Assembly (NCBI GenBank): GCA_027485535.1
Contig: JAIXQV010000008.1
Span: 1 to 25,779 of the forward strand
Origin: Oxalobacteraceae bacterium
GTDB lineage: Bacteria; Pseudomonadota; Gammaproteobacteria; Burkholderiales; Burkholderiaceae_D
Direction of reading: 5' to 3'
DNA: 25,779 nucleotides
Under the pieces are notes generated by a model. It made no database searches. It saw only the letters and a list, made by a program, of their open reading frames with translations, and was not told the origin of the DNA. Both the position numbers and the translations under genes were made by a program. This document shows positions 1 to 8,200 of this stretch, one piece after another (positions within the stretch are counted from its first letter, which is position 1; each line of letters starts with the position of its first letter).

Positions 1-1
1 A

Positions 2-502
2 GCCGCGATTGCACTGGGCCCTTGGGGCGAATCACTGGCACGTCGTCTTGGCTACCGTTTGAATATGGGTGTCAAGCGCGGCTACCACATGCATTTCGAT
101 CGTAGCGCCGCATCACTCTCACATGTGGTGGTGGATGTAGATAACGGCTACGCGCTAGCACCGATGAAAAAAGGCATACGCCTGACCACCGGTGCCGAGT
201 TCGCCCATCGTGATGCCCCTTCTACCCCGGTTCAGCTGGAGACACTCGAGCCCATCGCACGTCGCCTACTGCCAATTGGCGCGCGCCTCGAGGCCTCGCC
301 CTGGCTGGGGGCGCGCCCGTGCACTGCGGACATGCTACCGGTGATCGGCCCTGCGCCCGCGCACCGTGGCTTGTGGTTCTGTTTTGGTCATGCGCACCAT
401 GGCCTGACGCAAGCTGCCTCCAGTGGTCGGCTGCTGGCGGAGATGATCAGTGGCCACGAGACATATATCGACCCCACGCCTTATCGGATAGAGCGGTTTT
501 GA
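2..502 (+). CDS. D-amino-acid dehydrogenase-like FAD oxidoreductase, C-terminal part
   Basis: Partial gene: the reading frame is open from base 2 and the start lies before the window. About 166 residues remain, ending in TGA at 500-502. Visible features are a GPWGESLARRLGY stretch, YHMHF, a YALAPM segment, then RPCTADMLPVIGPAP and FGHAHHGLTQA near the end. This arrangement of substrate-domain strands followed by the C-terminal FAD-closing segment is typical of the DAO/DadA family (glycine or D-amino-acid oxidation, electrons passed to FAD). The N-terminal Rossmann GxGxxG motif would lie outside the window. The substrate cannot be told from this fragment. The next gene, thrH, also concerns amino acids, but a 220-nt gap separates them, so a shared operon is not shown. 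Confidence 0.85.
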   Translation, partial: AAIALGPWGESLARRLGYRLNMGVKRGYHMHFDRSAASLSHVVVDVDNGYALAPMKKGIRLTTGAEFAHRDAPSTPVQLETLEPIARRLLPIGARLEASPWLGARPCTADMLPVIGPAPAHRGLWFCFGHAHHGLTQAASSGRLLAEMISGHETYIDPTPYRIERF

Positions 503-722
503 TCCTAGCTCACAGTAACGATCGAGACTCACGTAGCTTACGCTGGAGATATTCGTAACCGTCAAAGCTGGAGTAATGCCACCACCTAATCGCTGCCCCA
601 GATTTTATGTTTTCTGATCGCGTTAGCGTATGATCTCTGATCAAAGATTATTTAGCGAAGTAATAGGTATTTATTCACGCCGACAGCGCAGCTAGCGCGT
701 AGTGAATTAATCGACATCTATC

Positions 723-1334
723 ATGAGACAAACCATTATTACTCTGGATATGGAAGGCGTGCTGACGCCGGAAATCTGGATTGCTGTTGCCGAGAAAACA
801 GGTATTGCGGAACTACGCCGCACAACGCGCGACGAGCCTGACTATGACAAGCTGATGAAGGGCAGGCTCGCGCTACTCGACCAGCACGGTCTTAAGCTGT
901 CAGATATTCAGTCGGTGATTGCCACCCTGCCCCTGCTCGACGGCGCAAAGTCATTCATGGACAGGCTGCGCGCGGAGTTTCAGGTCGTGATTCTGTCCGA
1001 CACCTTCGAGCAATTCGCGTCGCACTTCATGCGTCAGCTAGGCATGCCGGCACTGCTGTGCCACACGCTGATCATCGACAATGATCGAATCACTGACTAC
1101 CGTTTGCGTATACCCGATCAAAAACGCAAAGCAGTTGCTGCGTTCAAGGATCTGAATTACCGGGTGATCGCCGCGGGCGACTCATTCAATGACACCACCA
1201 TGCTGGCAGAGGCCGATGCTGGCTTCCTGTTTCATGCGCCGCAAAATGTGATCGACCAATTTCCGCAGTTTCAAGCAGTGGGCGAGTTCGACGACTTGCT
1301 GCAACTGATTCGGAATGCAGCGCAGGCGAGTTAA
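723..1334 (+). CDS. thrH: ThrH phosphoserine phosphatase / homoserine phosphotransferase
   Basis: 203 residues, the usual length of Pseudomonas ThrH (about 205). It is a HAD-superfamily enzyme. The nucleophile motif is LDMEGVLTPEIW, with Asp9 and Glu11 where most HAD enzymes have DxD; this DxE form is characteristic of ThrH. Motif II is VVILSDTF (Ser92), and the acidic motif is AAGDSFNDTTML (Asp153, Asp157). FHAPQNV and the FPQF stretch near the end also match the family. Known ThrH proteins dephosphorylate phosphoserine and can transfer the phosphate to homoserine, linking serine and threonine synthesis in the cytoplasm. The ATG at 723 gives the natural N-terminus, although no clear Shine-Dalgarno sequence precedes it. 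The P450 gene follows after 9 nt, so the two may be cotranscribed. Confidence 0.93.
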   Translation: MRQTIITLDMEGVLTPEIWIAVAEKTGIAELRRTTRDEPDYDKLMKGRLALLDQHGLKLSDIQSVIATLPLLDGAKSFMDRLRAEFQVVILSDTFEQFASHFMRQLGMPALLCHTLIIDNDRITDYRLRIPDQKRKAVAAFKDLNYRVIAAGDSFNDTTMLAEADAGFLFHAPQNVIDQFPQFQAVGEFDDLLQLIRNAAQAS

Positions 1335-1343
1335 TCGCACTTG

Positions 1344-2741
1344 ATGAGATCACCGGCGCCTGCTGATAACGCACTGTGGCGACCACCTGCGCCACCGCTA
1401 CGATCCAACCTGAGTATTGGTTTGCAGTTGCTGATCGGCCGTTCGCCAGATCTGTTGTTTACCTTGCCGAAAGACTGCTATACCAAGGACATCGTCAGCG
1501 TGCCCGTGGGACGCCGTCCAGTATTCATCGTCAACCATCCGGAGACGCTTCGACGCTTGTTTGGTGACGACCGAGCGTCTTACCCAAAAAGCGATCTAAT
1601 GATCTCAACGCTGGCACCATTGCTCGGTGACGGCGTACTGCTGTCAGCAGGTAGGCGCTGGGAACATGACCGCAAGATGCTGGAACCCGCCTTCATGCAG
1701 ATGCGGCTGGAAGCGCTGTTCCCGAAAATGCTCAGCGCAATACACGACTGGATTGAGCGTCTCGATGCGCTGGCAAGCGATCAAATCGTTAGCTTGGAGT
1801 CGGAACTCAGCCGCGTGACCGCAGACGTGATGTTCAGAATCTTGTTCTCACAAGCGATCGATGGCGAAGCTGCAACAACCATTTACCATGCCTTCACACG
1901 TTTCCAGCACCATAGCCCGCAATTCAATCTGCGTGTTGTGCTTGCCAGTGATCCGGCACGACCTGAACCGCTGTCACCCGTATTACAAGAAGAAGCGAGA
2001 AAGATTCGCGGCACCATCGAACAGTTGTTGATTCAGCGCGAGACGCAGCTCGCTGAGGGAAAGGATTTTTTCGACTTCACGCAGGCACTGATCGATGCGC
2101 GAGATACCGAAGGAAACCCATTCTCACGTAGCGAGCTGATCGATCAGCTCGCCGTGTTTTTTCTGGCGGGCCATGAGACAACCGCGAGTGCGCTCGCCTG
2201 GTGCTTTTTTATCTTGTCGCAGCAACCTGCTTGGTTGGCGCAGTTGCGCTCTGAAATTGATGAACGACTTGGCGAAAAACCATTTACCTACGCAGATTTC
2301 AAGCAAATGCCAATCACCCGAGCAGTTTTCCGGGAAAGTATGCGGCTCTACCCGCCGGTAGCGTTTCTCACTCGACGCGCGCTGCAGGAGGATCATTTCG
2401 GCAAACTGCGTATTCCTAAAGATAGCTTTATCGTCGCATCGCCCTGGCTGGTGCATCGTCACCATACGTTTTGGTCGCACGCTGATCGCTTCGAACCTTC
2501 ACGATTTATCGGACAAGATAGCGCGTCATTCGGTGGCAACTACATGCCGTTTGGCCTCGGCGCACGTGCCTGCACCGGTGCGATGATTGCGCAGCTTGAG
2601 GCGACACTCATTCTGTGTGAAGTGTTGCGTCGGTTCTCATTCAAACCAATGAACCCAGAGCGAGTTTTCCCCGTGTCACGGGTCAGCGTCCGAAGCGATT
2701 GCGGCATACCGGTTAAATTGATTCGCCGGCATACACGCTGA
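1344..2741 (+). CDS. Cytochrome P450 monooxygenase
   Basis: About 465 residues. The P450 landmarks appear in order: a C-helix WEHDRKM near residue 107, the I-helix oxygen-activation motif LAGHETTAS (about 275-283), the K-helix ExxR as FRESMRLYPP (about 330-338), the FEPSRF meander motif, and the haem-thiolate loop PFGLGARACTG with the ligand Cys near residue 410. There is no signal peptide or N-terminal membrane anchor, so it is probably a soluble bacterial class I enzyme needing separate ferredoxin and reductase, neither of which is seen nearby. A TTG at 1341 is in frame one codon before the chosen ATG. The gene starts 9 nt after thrH. Substrate is unknown; the hydrophobic and proline-rich N-terminus resembles fatty-acid, terpene or steroid hydroxylases, but this is weak. 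Confidence 0.95.
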   Translation: MRSPAPADNALWRPPAPPLRSNLSIGLQLLIGRSPDLLFTLPKDCYTKDIVSVPVGRRPVFIVNHPETLRRLFGDDRASYPKSDLMISTLAPLLGDGVLLSAGRRWEHDRKMLEPAFMQMRLEALFPKMLSAIHDWIERLDALASDQIVSLESELSRVTADVMFRILFSQAIDGEAATTIYHAFTRFQHHSPQFNLRVVLASDPARPEPLSPVLQEEARKIRGTIEQLLIQRETQLAEGKDFFDFTQALIDARDTEGNPFSRSELIDQLAVFFLAGHETTASALAWCFFILSQQPAWLAQLRSEIDERLGEKPFTYADFKQMPITRAVFRESMRLYPPVAFLTRRALQEDHFGKLRIPKDSFIVASPWLVHRHHTFWSHADRFEPSRFIGQDSASFGGNYMPFGLGARACTGAMIAQLEATLILCEVLRRFSFKPMNPERVFPVSRVSVRSDCGIPVKLIRRHTR

Positions 2742-2970
2742 AGCTGAAGATGAGACCTGCACTACTCGCTGGCTTGAAGCATATCTCGCCGCCTGGGTGC
2801 AGATTCAATGATAACGACCGGCCTCGGCTCGGCCAGCAGCACCGAAGCAACCGTTTGATTATCAATATGGAAAACTTCGTGTCCGAATCTCGGAAACTCT
2901 TGAACTCAGCGTACATATCGGGCATAAACTTAGTTCATCGATTACGCCAACGTTTCGCCAGATCCCAAAG

Positions 2971-3393
2971 ATGAATATCGTCGTCGACAAGCCCTCGGTC
3001 AATCCAGCTGCAGCCTCGCTGGCAAAAGCGCCTGCGATGCCCGCACCTGCCAGTTCCATGACCGCTCAGGCGCTCAAGTTCGCGAATGCTCAAGGGATAC
3101 TGACGCCGCCCAGAGCCCCGGTCGAGGTTCCTTCACCCCGTCCGGTACTGCCCACCGATGCGCAAAAAATGGTGCAGCAGTACGAGCAAGTGGTTGATGA
3201 ACTTAATCGTCAGATGCAAGCGGATGATCGTAACCTTCGCTTTGGGGTAGATCGGAAGATCAATACCTTCGTCATCACCGTGACTGACAAACTCAGCGGT
3301 GAAGTGGTTCGACAGATTCCGCCCGAGTCGGTGGTACGCGTGGCGCATTCCATCGAAAACTTGAAAGGCGTGCTGTATAGCGCCAACGCGTGA
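2971..3393 (+). CDS. flaG: FlaG-family protein
   Basis: 140 residues. The N-terminal 60 residues are low-complexity, rich in Ala and Pro. The C-terminal half (about 68-138) matches the FlaG domain: LRFGVDRKINTFVITVTDK, then SGEVVRQIPPESVVRVAHSI and ENLKGVLYS. FlaG proteins sit in flagellin/fliD loci of polarly flagellated bacteria and affect filament length. The oddity is the context: no flagellar gene lies nearby, only a P450 upstream and a BciA-like reductase downstream. The ATG at 2971 lacks a good Shine-Dalgarno sequence. The 229-nt space before it has an open frame (2750-2974) that overlaps this start and looks non-coding. Family assignment is firm at the domain level; a flagellar role here is inference. 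Confidence 0.8.
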   Translation: MNIVVDKPSVNPAAASLAKAPAMPAPASSMTAQALKFANAQGILTPPRAPVEVPSPRPVLPTDAQKMVQQYEQVVDELNRQMQADDRNLRFGVDRKINTFVITVTDKLSGEVVRQIPPESVVRVAHSIENLKGVLYSANA

Positions 3394-3461
3394 GTGATAT
3401 CGCTTTCTTTTGCCGCATGATTGATTGCAAACAGTGGCTAGTGCCACTCACCAGATAATCC

Positions 3462-4445
3462 GTGCGACTCCTGCTTCTCGGTGCTACCGGCACTATCGGA
3501 CAAGCCGTAGCAAAAGCATTGCTTGATCATGGCTATCAAGTGGTTTGCCCACTACGACAGCACGCTGACCATCAACGCAGCGGGAGTATCACCGCTGAGT
3601 CGGAAAGACTCGCGGGTGCGGATGTGCGTATTGGTCTCGCTGGTACAACACTGATCACGCAACTAGAAGCGCTGCAAAACGAGCGCTTCGATGCCATCGT
3701 GTCATGCCTCGCTTCCCGCACCGGCGCGCCGAAAGATGCCTGGGCGGTTGACTATGGAATGAATTCCGCCTTACTCAAGCTGGCACAGCAAGCGGGCATT
3801 CATCACTTCGTTCTACTGTCTGCGATCTGTGTACAAAAGCCCCTGCTCGCTTTCCAACAGGCGAAGCTCGCTTTTGAACAGGAGTTAATCAACTCAGGGC
3901 TTCGGTACAGCATTGTCAGACCGACTGCTTTTTTCAAATCGCTGTCCGGTCAACTACAGCGGGTACGTGATGGTAAGCCTTTCATGCTATTTGGTGACGG
4001 ACAGCTGACCGCTTGCAAGCCCATCAGCGATGACGACCTTGCAAAGTTCATCGCGCTTTGTCTGACCGATCACCATAAATTTAACCAGATATTGCCGATT
4101 GGCGGCCCCGGTAATGCAATTACACCGCTTGAGCAAGGTAATTATCTGTTCAGTAAGCTCGGTATACAACCGCGCTTCACGCACGTACCCGTCGCTTTAC
4201 TCAGCACCATTATTTACGGTTTGGATGCTTTCAAGATATTGTTGCCCGCATTAGCAGACAAAGCCGCGCTTGCGAGAATCGGCCGCTACTATGCGACTGA
4301 ATCCATGCTGGTGTGGGATGCAACTCGTCAACGGTATGATGCGGATGCGACGCCTTCATTTGGTAGCCAGACCCTGTTCGATCACTACGATCGCCTGATC
4401 GCTGAAGGCCAAACGGTAGACCTTGGTGAGCATGCCGTTTTCTGA
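3462..4445 (+). CDS. bciA: BciA/DVR-like divinyl chlorophyllide 8-vinyl-reductase homologue
   Basis: 327 residues with GTG start. The N-terminal Rossmann motif is LLLGATGTIGQAV (NAD(P)H-binding, atypical extended SDR). The rest follows the BciA/plant DVR pattern closely: VSCLASRTGAPKDAW, FVLLSAICVQKPLL, YSIVRPTAFFKSLSGQ, FGDGQLTACKPISDDDL, ILPIGGPG and a C-terminal RIGRYYATESML. Known members reduce the 8-vinyl group of divinyl (proto)chlorophyllide during chlorophyll or bacteriochlorophyll synthesis. No other photosynthesis gene is visible, so it may act on another tetrapyrrole, or the organism may be an aerobic phototroph with its main cluster elsewhere. The next gene encodes a SOUL haem-binding protein, which supports a tetrapyrrole theme. 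Family placement is strong; the substrate is uncertain. Confidence 0.82.
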   Translation: MRLLLLGATGTIGQAVAKALLDHGYQVVCPLRQHADHQRSGSITAESERLAGADVRIGLAGTTLITQLEALQNERFDAIVSCLASRTGAPKDAWAVDYGMNSALLKLAQQAGIHHFVLLSAICVQKPLLAFQQAKLAFEQELINSGLRYSIVRPTAFFKSLSGQLQRVRDGKPFMLFGDGQLTACKPISDDDLAKFIALCLTDHHKFNQILPIGGPGNAITPLEQGNYLFSKLGIQPRFTHVPVALLSTIIYGLDAFKILLPALADKAALARIGRYYATESMLVWDATRQRYDADATPSFGSQTLFDHYDRLIAEGQTVDLGEHAVF

Positions 4446-4547
4446 CTTTTAGCGCACAATAAGGCTGCTGTTATTTGTACTCATTTGCTATCCGTACCGC
4501 ACCCCTAACGACATATGAAATGGCGCTTCCCCGCTATCGAAACCCAC

Positions 4548-5141
4548 ATGCGATTGATCATTAAATTACTCAGCATCTGTTGCGCTTCCTTTTTTCTGAT
4601 AGGTCCTGCCATGGCGATTGAAGAACCTCCGTTTCGCGTGCTTCAATCCGATCCGCCTTTCGAGCATCGGCTATATACCGGTTTCGTCGTTGCAGAGACT
4701 GACGTCGTCGGCGATTTTGACGCTGCCAGCCGCAGCGGTTTTCGGCGGGTTGCTGGTTATATTTTTGGCGACAATCAGGCGCAGAGTGGCGGTAACCGAA
4801 AAATTGAGATGACCGCACCGGTGACGGTCGAACCCAATGATCAAGGTTGGCGGCTGCATTTTGTAATGCCTAGTGCAGAATCGCTCTCCAGCCTGCCCAA
4901 GCCGAATAATCCCGATATCAAACTGCGGCAAATACCAGAGCATGCGGTGGCGGTCGTGCGCTTCAGTGGTTTTACAACGCAAGCAGCGGTTCAAGAGCAG
5001 ACCACCAAGTTACGCAGCTGGATGAGCAGCAAGCAGCTTGAAGCCAGTGGGCCGCCACAAGTCGCGCGCTATAACGACCCATTCACGCTGCCTTGGCGCA
5101 GACGGAATGAAATTCTGATTCCGGTCGCACCTGGTCGCTAA
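4548..5141 (+). CDS. Exported SOUL-family haem-binding protein
   Basis: About 197 residues from the chosen ATG. This start gives a compact signal peptide: MRLIIKLL, a hydrophobic core and likely cleavage after AMA. An upstream in-frame ATG at 4515 would add 11 residues before it. The mature part carries SOUL/HBP hallmarks: FRVLQSDPPFEHRLY, a FRRVAGYIFG strand, KIEMTAPVTVE, VVRFSGF and the C-terminal YNDPFTLPWRRRNEILI. Members bind haem or porphyrins; bacterial ones are mostly uncharacterised. The protein is predicted to be periplasmic or lipid-free secreted, as there is no lipobox cysteine. It lies about 100 nt after the BciA-like gene in the same orientation, so tetrapyrrole binding and modification may be linked. 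Confidence 0.88.
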   Translation: MRLIIKLLSICCASFFLIGPAMAIEEPPFRVLQSDPPFEHRLYTGFVVAETDVVGDFDAASRSGFRRVAGYIFGDNQAQSGGNRKIEMTAPVTVEPNDQGWRLHFVMPSAESLSSLPKPNNPDIKLRQIPEHAVAVVRFSGFTTQAAVQEQTTKLRSWMSSKQLEASGPPQVARYNDPFTLPWRRRNEILIPVAPGR

Positions 5142-5516
5142 CTGGTCGCCGCGTATGAAAATGATCGCGACGCCGCGCAATCCTGCGGACTACACACTGC
5201 CTTCATCGAGCGCGCTGCTGAATACAGCCCGAACGTCCCCATACGGCAAGGGGATTTAACGCGCTTTACCTGCGCCGCGCGCGACCTGCATCATTTGGCT
5301 GAGCAATTGGGTACTTGAGCAAGCCGAGGGATTTACACGAGCGATTTCCCAAGGCAGTATGCCGACTGCGATAATTAATACCGCCGATGTTAAATAAATG
5401 GTGCGAAATTAAGAACAAATAAGCGCTGCGAAATAACGGTGGTGGTAGATGCACTGCAGTTGCCCTGCTGGCCGATCAACAACAAAAATAAAGACCTTTT
5501 CTTCGACCTCATCCCA
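5142..5516. other. Intergenic stretch upstream of the antiporter
   Basis: About 375 bases without a convincing gene. A 34-codon frame starting at 5155 has no ribosome binding site and no recognisable product. The last third is AT-rich (around 5365-5430) and probably holds the antiporter promoter: GATAAT at 5370-5375 is a possible -10, but the matching -35 is poor. I see no strong hairpin or terminator after the SOUL gene. Confidence 0.4.
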
Positions 5517-6764
5517 ATGCTGGAAATCACTGCGACCTGCCTGGTCATCACTGCACTACTCGCCTACCTGAATTTCCGATTCATTGGTCTGCCCATCACC
5601 ATCGGCGTGATGGCGACCTCGCTCGGCCTGTCCCTACTTGTCGTGATCTTGGGTTTTGCGGGTATCGATTTCGGCCTTCATCTAAAAATGGAGGCAATGC
5701 TGAAAGCGATCGACTTCTCGAACGTGCTGATGCAGGGCATGCTCTCGCTACTACTGTTTGCCGGTGCGCTGCATATTGATCTATCCGAACTCAAAGCCTA
5801 CCGCTGGCAAGTGCTCGGGCTGGCGTTTTTTTCGACGCTGCTATCCACCTTCATTGTGGGTCTTGCTGCCTGGCTGGTGCTGCCCCTGATCGGGCTACAA
5901 CTGCCCCTACTCTACTGCCTGCTGTTTGGGGCGTTGATCTCGCCCACCGATCCGATCGCGGTGATGGGTATTTTGAAGTCGGCGGGCATTCCTAAAAATC
6001 TTGAACTCGTCATTGCCGGTGAGTCGCTGTTCAATGACGGTGTGGGCGTGGTGATTTTCTCCATCCTGATGGGCATGCTGATGATGGGTGAAGTCCCGAG
6101 CTTCAATGAAGGTCTTGGACTGTTAACGCGCGAAGCCGGTGGTGGGTTGCTCTACGGGCTGATACTCGGTTACATCATGTTTCGTCTGCTGGCCAGTATC
6201 GACAACTACCAAGTCGAGGTCATGATCACGCTGGCTGGGGTGATGGGCGGTTATCTGTTGGCGAGCAAGTTACATGTCTCTGGCCCGCTGGCGATGGTGG
6301 TCGCGGGACTGGTGGTGGGTAACCATGGCCGCGAGTTCGCCATGTCGCACACCACGCGCCAGTACGTCGATATGTTCTGGGAAATGATCGACGATATTTT
6401 GAACGCAGTGCTGTTCGTGCTGATCGGTATGGAAGTACTGCTGATTGCGTTCTCGTTCAATCTGATGGTGGCAGCACTGATCATGGTAGTCATGACGCTG
6501 GTTGCGCGCGCGCTCACGGTTTGGGTACCTGTCACTGTGGCCCCGGGTTATTTCAAGCTACCCAAAGGGGCGGGCGTGGTACTCACTTGGGGTGGTTTGC
6601 GCGGTGGGATTTCGGTCGCACTCGCGCTGTCATTGCCGCAAGGGCCAGAACGTGATGTGGTGTTGACCCTGACCTACGGCATCGTGGTGTTTTCAATCCT
6701 GATGCAGGGGCTCACCATCGGCCATGTTGCCAGCCGCGCTGTGAAGGTCGATCCAACCGACTAA
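5517..6764 (+). CDS. CPA1-family cation/proton antiporter (NhaP type)
   Basis: About 415 residues from the ATG at 5517, predicted to have roughly 12 membrane helices. Key motifs are SPTDPIAVMGIL and GESLFNDGVGVV, the paired acidic motifs of CPA1 exchangers that carry the cation-binding Asp, and TWGGLRGGISVALALSLP near the C-terminus. These proteins swap Na+ or K+ for H+ across the inner membrane and help pH and salt tolerance. A GTG at 5439 is in frame and would add 26 residues, but the added segment is hydrophilic and unlike the usual short N-terminus, so I chose MLEITATCL. There is no long cytoplasmic tail. The gene stands alone and converges on a small lipoprotein gene. Confidence 0.92.
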   Translation: MLEITATCLVITALLAYLNFRFIGLPITIGVMATSLGLSLLVVILGFAGIDFGLHLKMEAMLKAIDFSNVLMQGMLSLLLFAGALHIDLSELKAYRWQVLGLAFFSTLLSTFIVGLAAWLVLPLIGLQLPLLYCLLFGALISPTDPIAVMGILKSAGIPKNLELVIAGESLFNDGVGVVIFSILMGMLMMGEVPSFNEGLGLLTREAGGGLLYGLILGYIMFRLLASIDNYQVEVMITLAGVMGGYLLASKLHVSGPLAMVVAGLVVGNHGREFAMSHTTRQYVDMFWEMIDDILNAVLFVLIGMEVLLIAFSFNLMVAALIMVVMTLVARALTVWVPVTVAPGYFKLPKGAGVVLTWGGLRGGISVALALSLPQGPERDVVLTLTYGIVVFSILMQGLTIGHVASRAVKVDPTD

Positions 6765-6816
6765 GCGACGTGTACGACGCAAGCATTAAGCGTCAGCGAC
6801 GCGAAAGGTACTGCGT

Positions 6817-7215
6817 TTATTTCGCAGTAAGGCCGGTTCCTGCCAGACCACTGGTTGCCACACCAACTGCTGTACCAAGGGCGACATCGGTCGCAATCTC
6901 AGCGTTGGTCTGAGCTTGGGCACCACAGTTCTCCGCCATCTTGGCGGCGTCGACATGGTCAACCGTATCTAGCCCGGCATTGGCAGCAAGCACGGGCAGC
7001 AGCAACCCGCCTGACACGAACAACAGTACCGGTGAGGCGATCGTGCGGACATTCTTGATATCGCGATGCGCCTCGGCCGCAGAGAGGCTGTCCTGGCACC
7101 CCGCAGTTTTGTACTTGGGATTGTCCCGGTCAAGACGCCGTGCAGTCAGTTCAGACTGACTGGCGCAGCCGGTGACTGCCAACAGCAATAGCAAGCTGAA
7201 GAAAAAACGAGCCAT
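6817..7215 (-). CDS. Small hypothetical lipoprotein
   Basis: 132 residues on the minus strand. The N-terminus is a lipoprotein signal: MARFFFSLLLLLAVTGC, with lipobox AVTGC and lipid-accepting Cys17; Ala at +2 favours outer-membrane sorting. The mature part has a charged stretch, a cysteine in AGCQDS, a hydrophobic segment around SPVLLFVSGGLLLPVLAAN and another Cys in ENCGAQ, so a disulphide is possible. The C-terminus is rich in Ala, Gly and Thr. I recognise no family. It converges with the antiporter (52 nt between stop codons), and no terminator hairpin was evident there. Confidence 0.75.
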   Translation of the reverse strand: MARFFFSLLLLLAVTGCASQSELTARRLDRDNPKYKTAGCQDSLSAAEAHRDIKNVRTIASPVLLFVSGGLLLPVLAANAGLDTVDHVDAAKMAENCGAQAQTNAEIATDVALGTAVGVATSGLAGTGLTAK

Positions 7216-7298
7216 GAATGCGGGTGTCGTGAACCACCACCTTAAAACAAGGGAAGTTCATTCTGGCTACTTTTAGAAACGTTGTAAATAGGAAATAG

Positions 7299-7967
7299 TT
7301 AAGTACTTGTCGTTATGCCCGGTCTAACCGGGCTGACTGACGGCCAAACCAAAGCATGGCCGGTTTCAGCCTCGAAGCGCTGCAGGTCCTCTGGCGTGTC
7401 GATGTCCGTCGCGTAGTGACGATTGTTGGTATCGAACCATTCGATTTTCTCAGGATGCTGCTGGCGCCAGCTACGGCACATACCGTCATCCTCTGCCGCT
7501 TGCCACTGCTGGCGTAATTCGGCGCTCAAGATTACCGGGTTCCCCGGCACCCATTTACCATCGACCGACTGTACGCGCGGCACTACCATCGCCCTATCTC
7601 CCCGAAGACGGTAGGCGCTGATGAGTTCGGCGATATCAGACGCTTCGATCATTGGCTGATCCGCGAGTGCTACGATGACCGCATCCAAGTTCGGCGACAG
7701 CGCCTGCAGACCCAACCGAACCGAAGAAGCCTGACCATCATCTGGCGAGGGGTTACGTACCAAGGTGATCGACGACGATGCTAATGCTGCTTCCACCTGC
7801 GCGGCATAATGCCCCGATACCACCGTAACTTCATCGACGCCAGCACCTGATAGTGCAAGACATTGGCGCACCACCAGCGGCACACCGCCCAGCTCGAGTA
7901 AACACTTCGGTCTGCCACCCATACGCGAGGCCGCGCCAGCGGCCAAAAGTACTGCGCCGACTTTCAT
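7299..7967 (-). CDS. MobA/MocA-like nucleotidyltransferase
   Basis: 222 residues. The N-terminal nucleotide-binding signature is VLLAAGAASRMGGRPKCLLEL, shortened here as LAAGxASRMGGRPK. NPSPDDGQASSVRLGL and IVALADQPMIE follow; the last holds the metal-binding Asp. VPGNPVIL and the terminal TDIDTPEDL also match. This pattern belongs to the NTP_transf_3 group that includes MocA (CTP:molybdopterin cytidylyltransferase) and related enzymes serving molybdenum hydroxylases. No molybdenum enzyme gene is visible nearby, so cytidylyl versus guanylyl specificity and the target enzyme are unknown. The gene is divergent from the NHL-repeat gene, with 233 nt between the two starts, and is followed 83 nt on by the lipoprotein gene in the same orientation. 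Confidence 0.87.
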   Translation of the reverse strand: MKVGAVLLAAGAASRMGGRPKCLLELGGVPLVVRQCLALSGAGVDEVTVVSGHYAAQVEAALASSSITLVRNPSPDDGQASSVRLGLQALSPNLDAVIVALADQPMIEASDIAELISAYRLRGDRAMVVPRVQSVDGKWVPGNPVILSAELRQQWQAAEDDGMCRSWRQQHPEKIEWFDTNNRHYATDIDTPEDLQRFEAETGHALVWPSVSPVRPGITTST

Positions 7968-8200
7968 AGGGATGGTCGACAGACAGAAAGATGAGTCAGT
8001 AACACGATTCAGAATCCTTGATTCATCAGTATCAGACTATTAAATACCACGGGCGTGTACGAGTTTATGGGACTTCACCCGAACTGAAGCCGACAACCCC
8101 AGCCAGAATTTTCGGGGTCGCGTTTATGCATTGCGAACCGACGAACTCACTGTAGCATGCAGATACATCGCTCGGCTAAACTCACCGGGGGAGAGAACCA

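Noticed and set aside
2750..2974. 74-codon frame between the P450 and flaG
   Set aside because: Overlaps the flaG start, has random-looking composition and no family match.
5155..5259. 34-codon frame after the SOUL gene
   Set aside because: No ribosome binding site, no recognisable product and no operon spacing that would support it.
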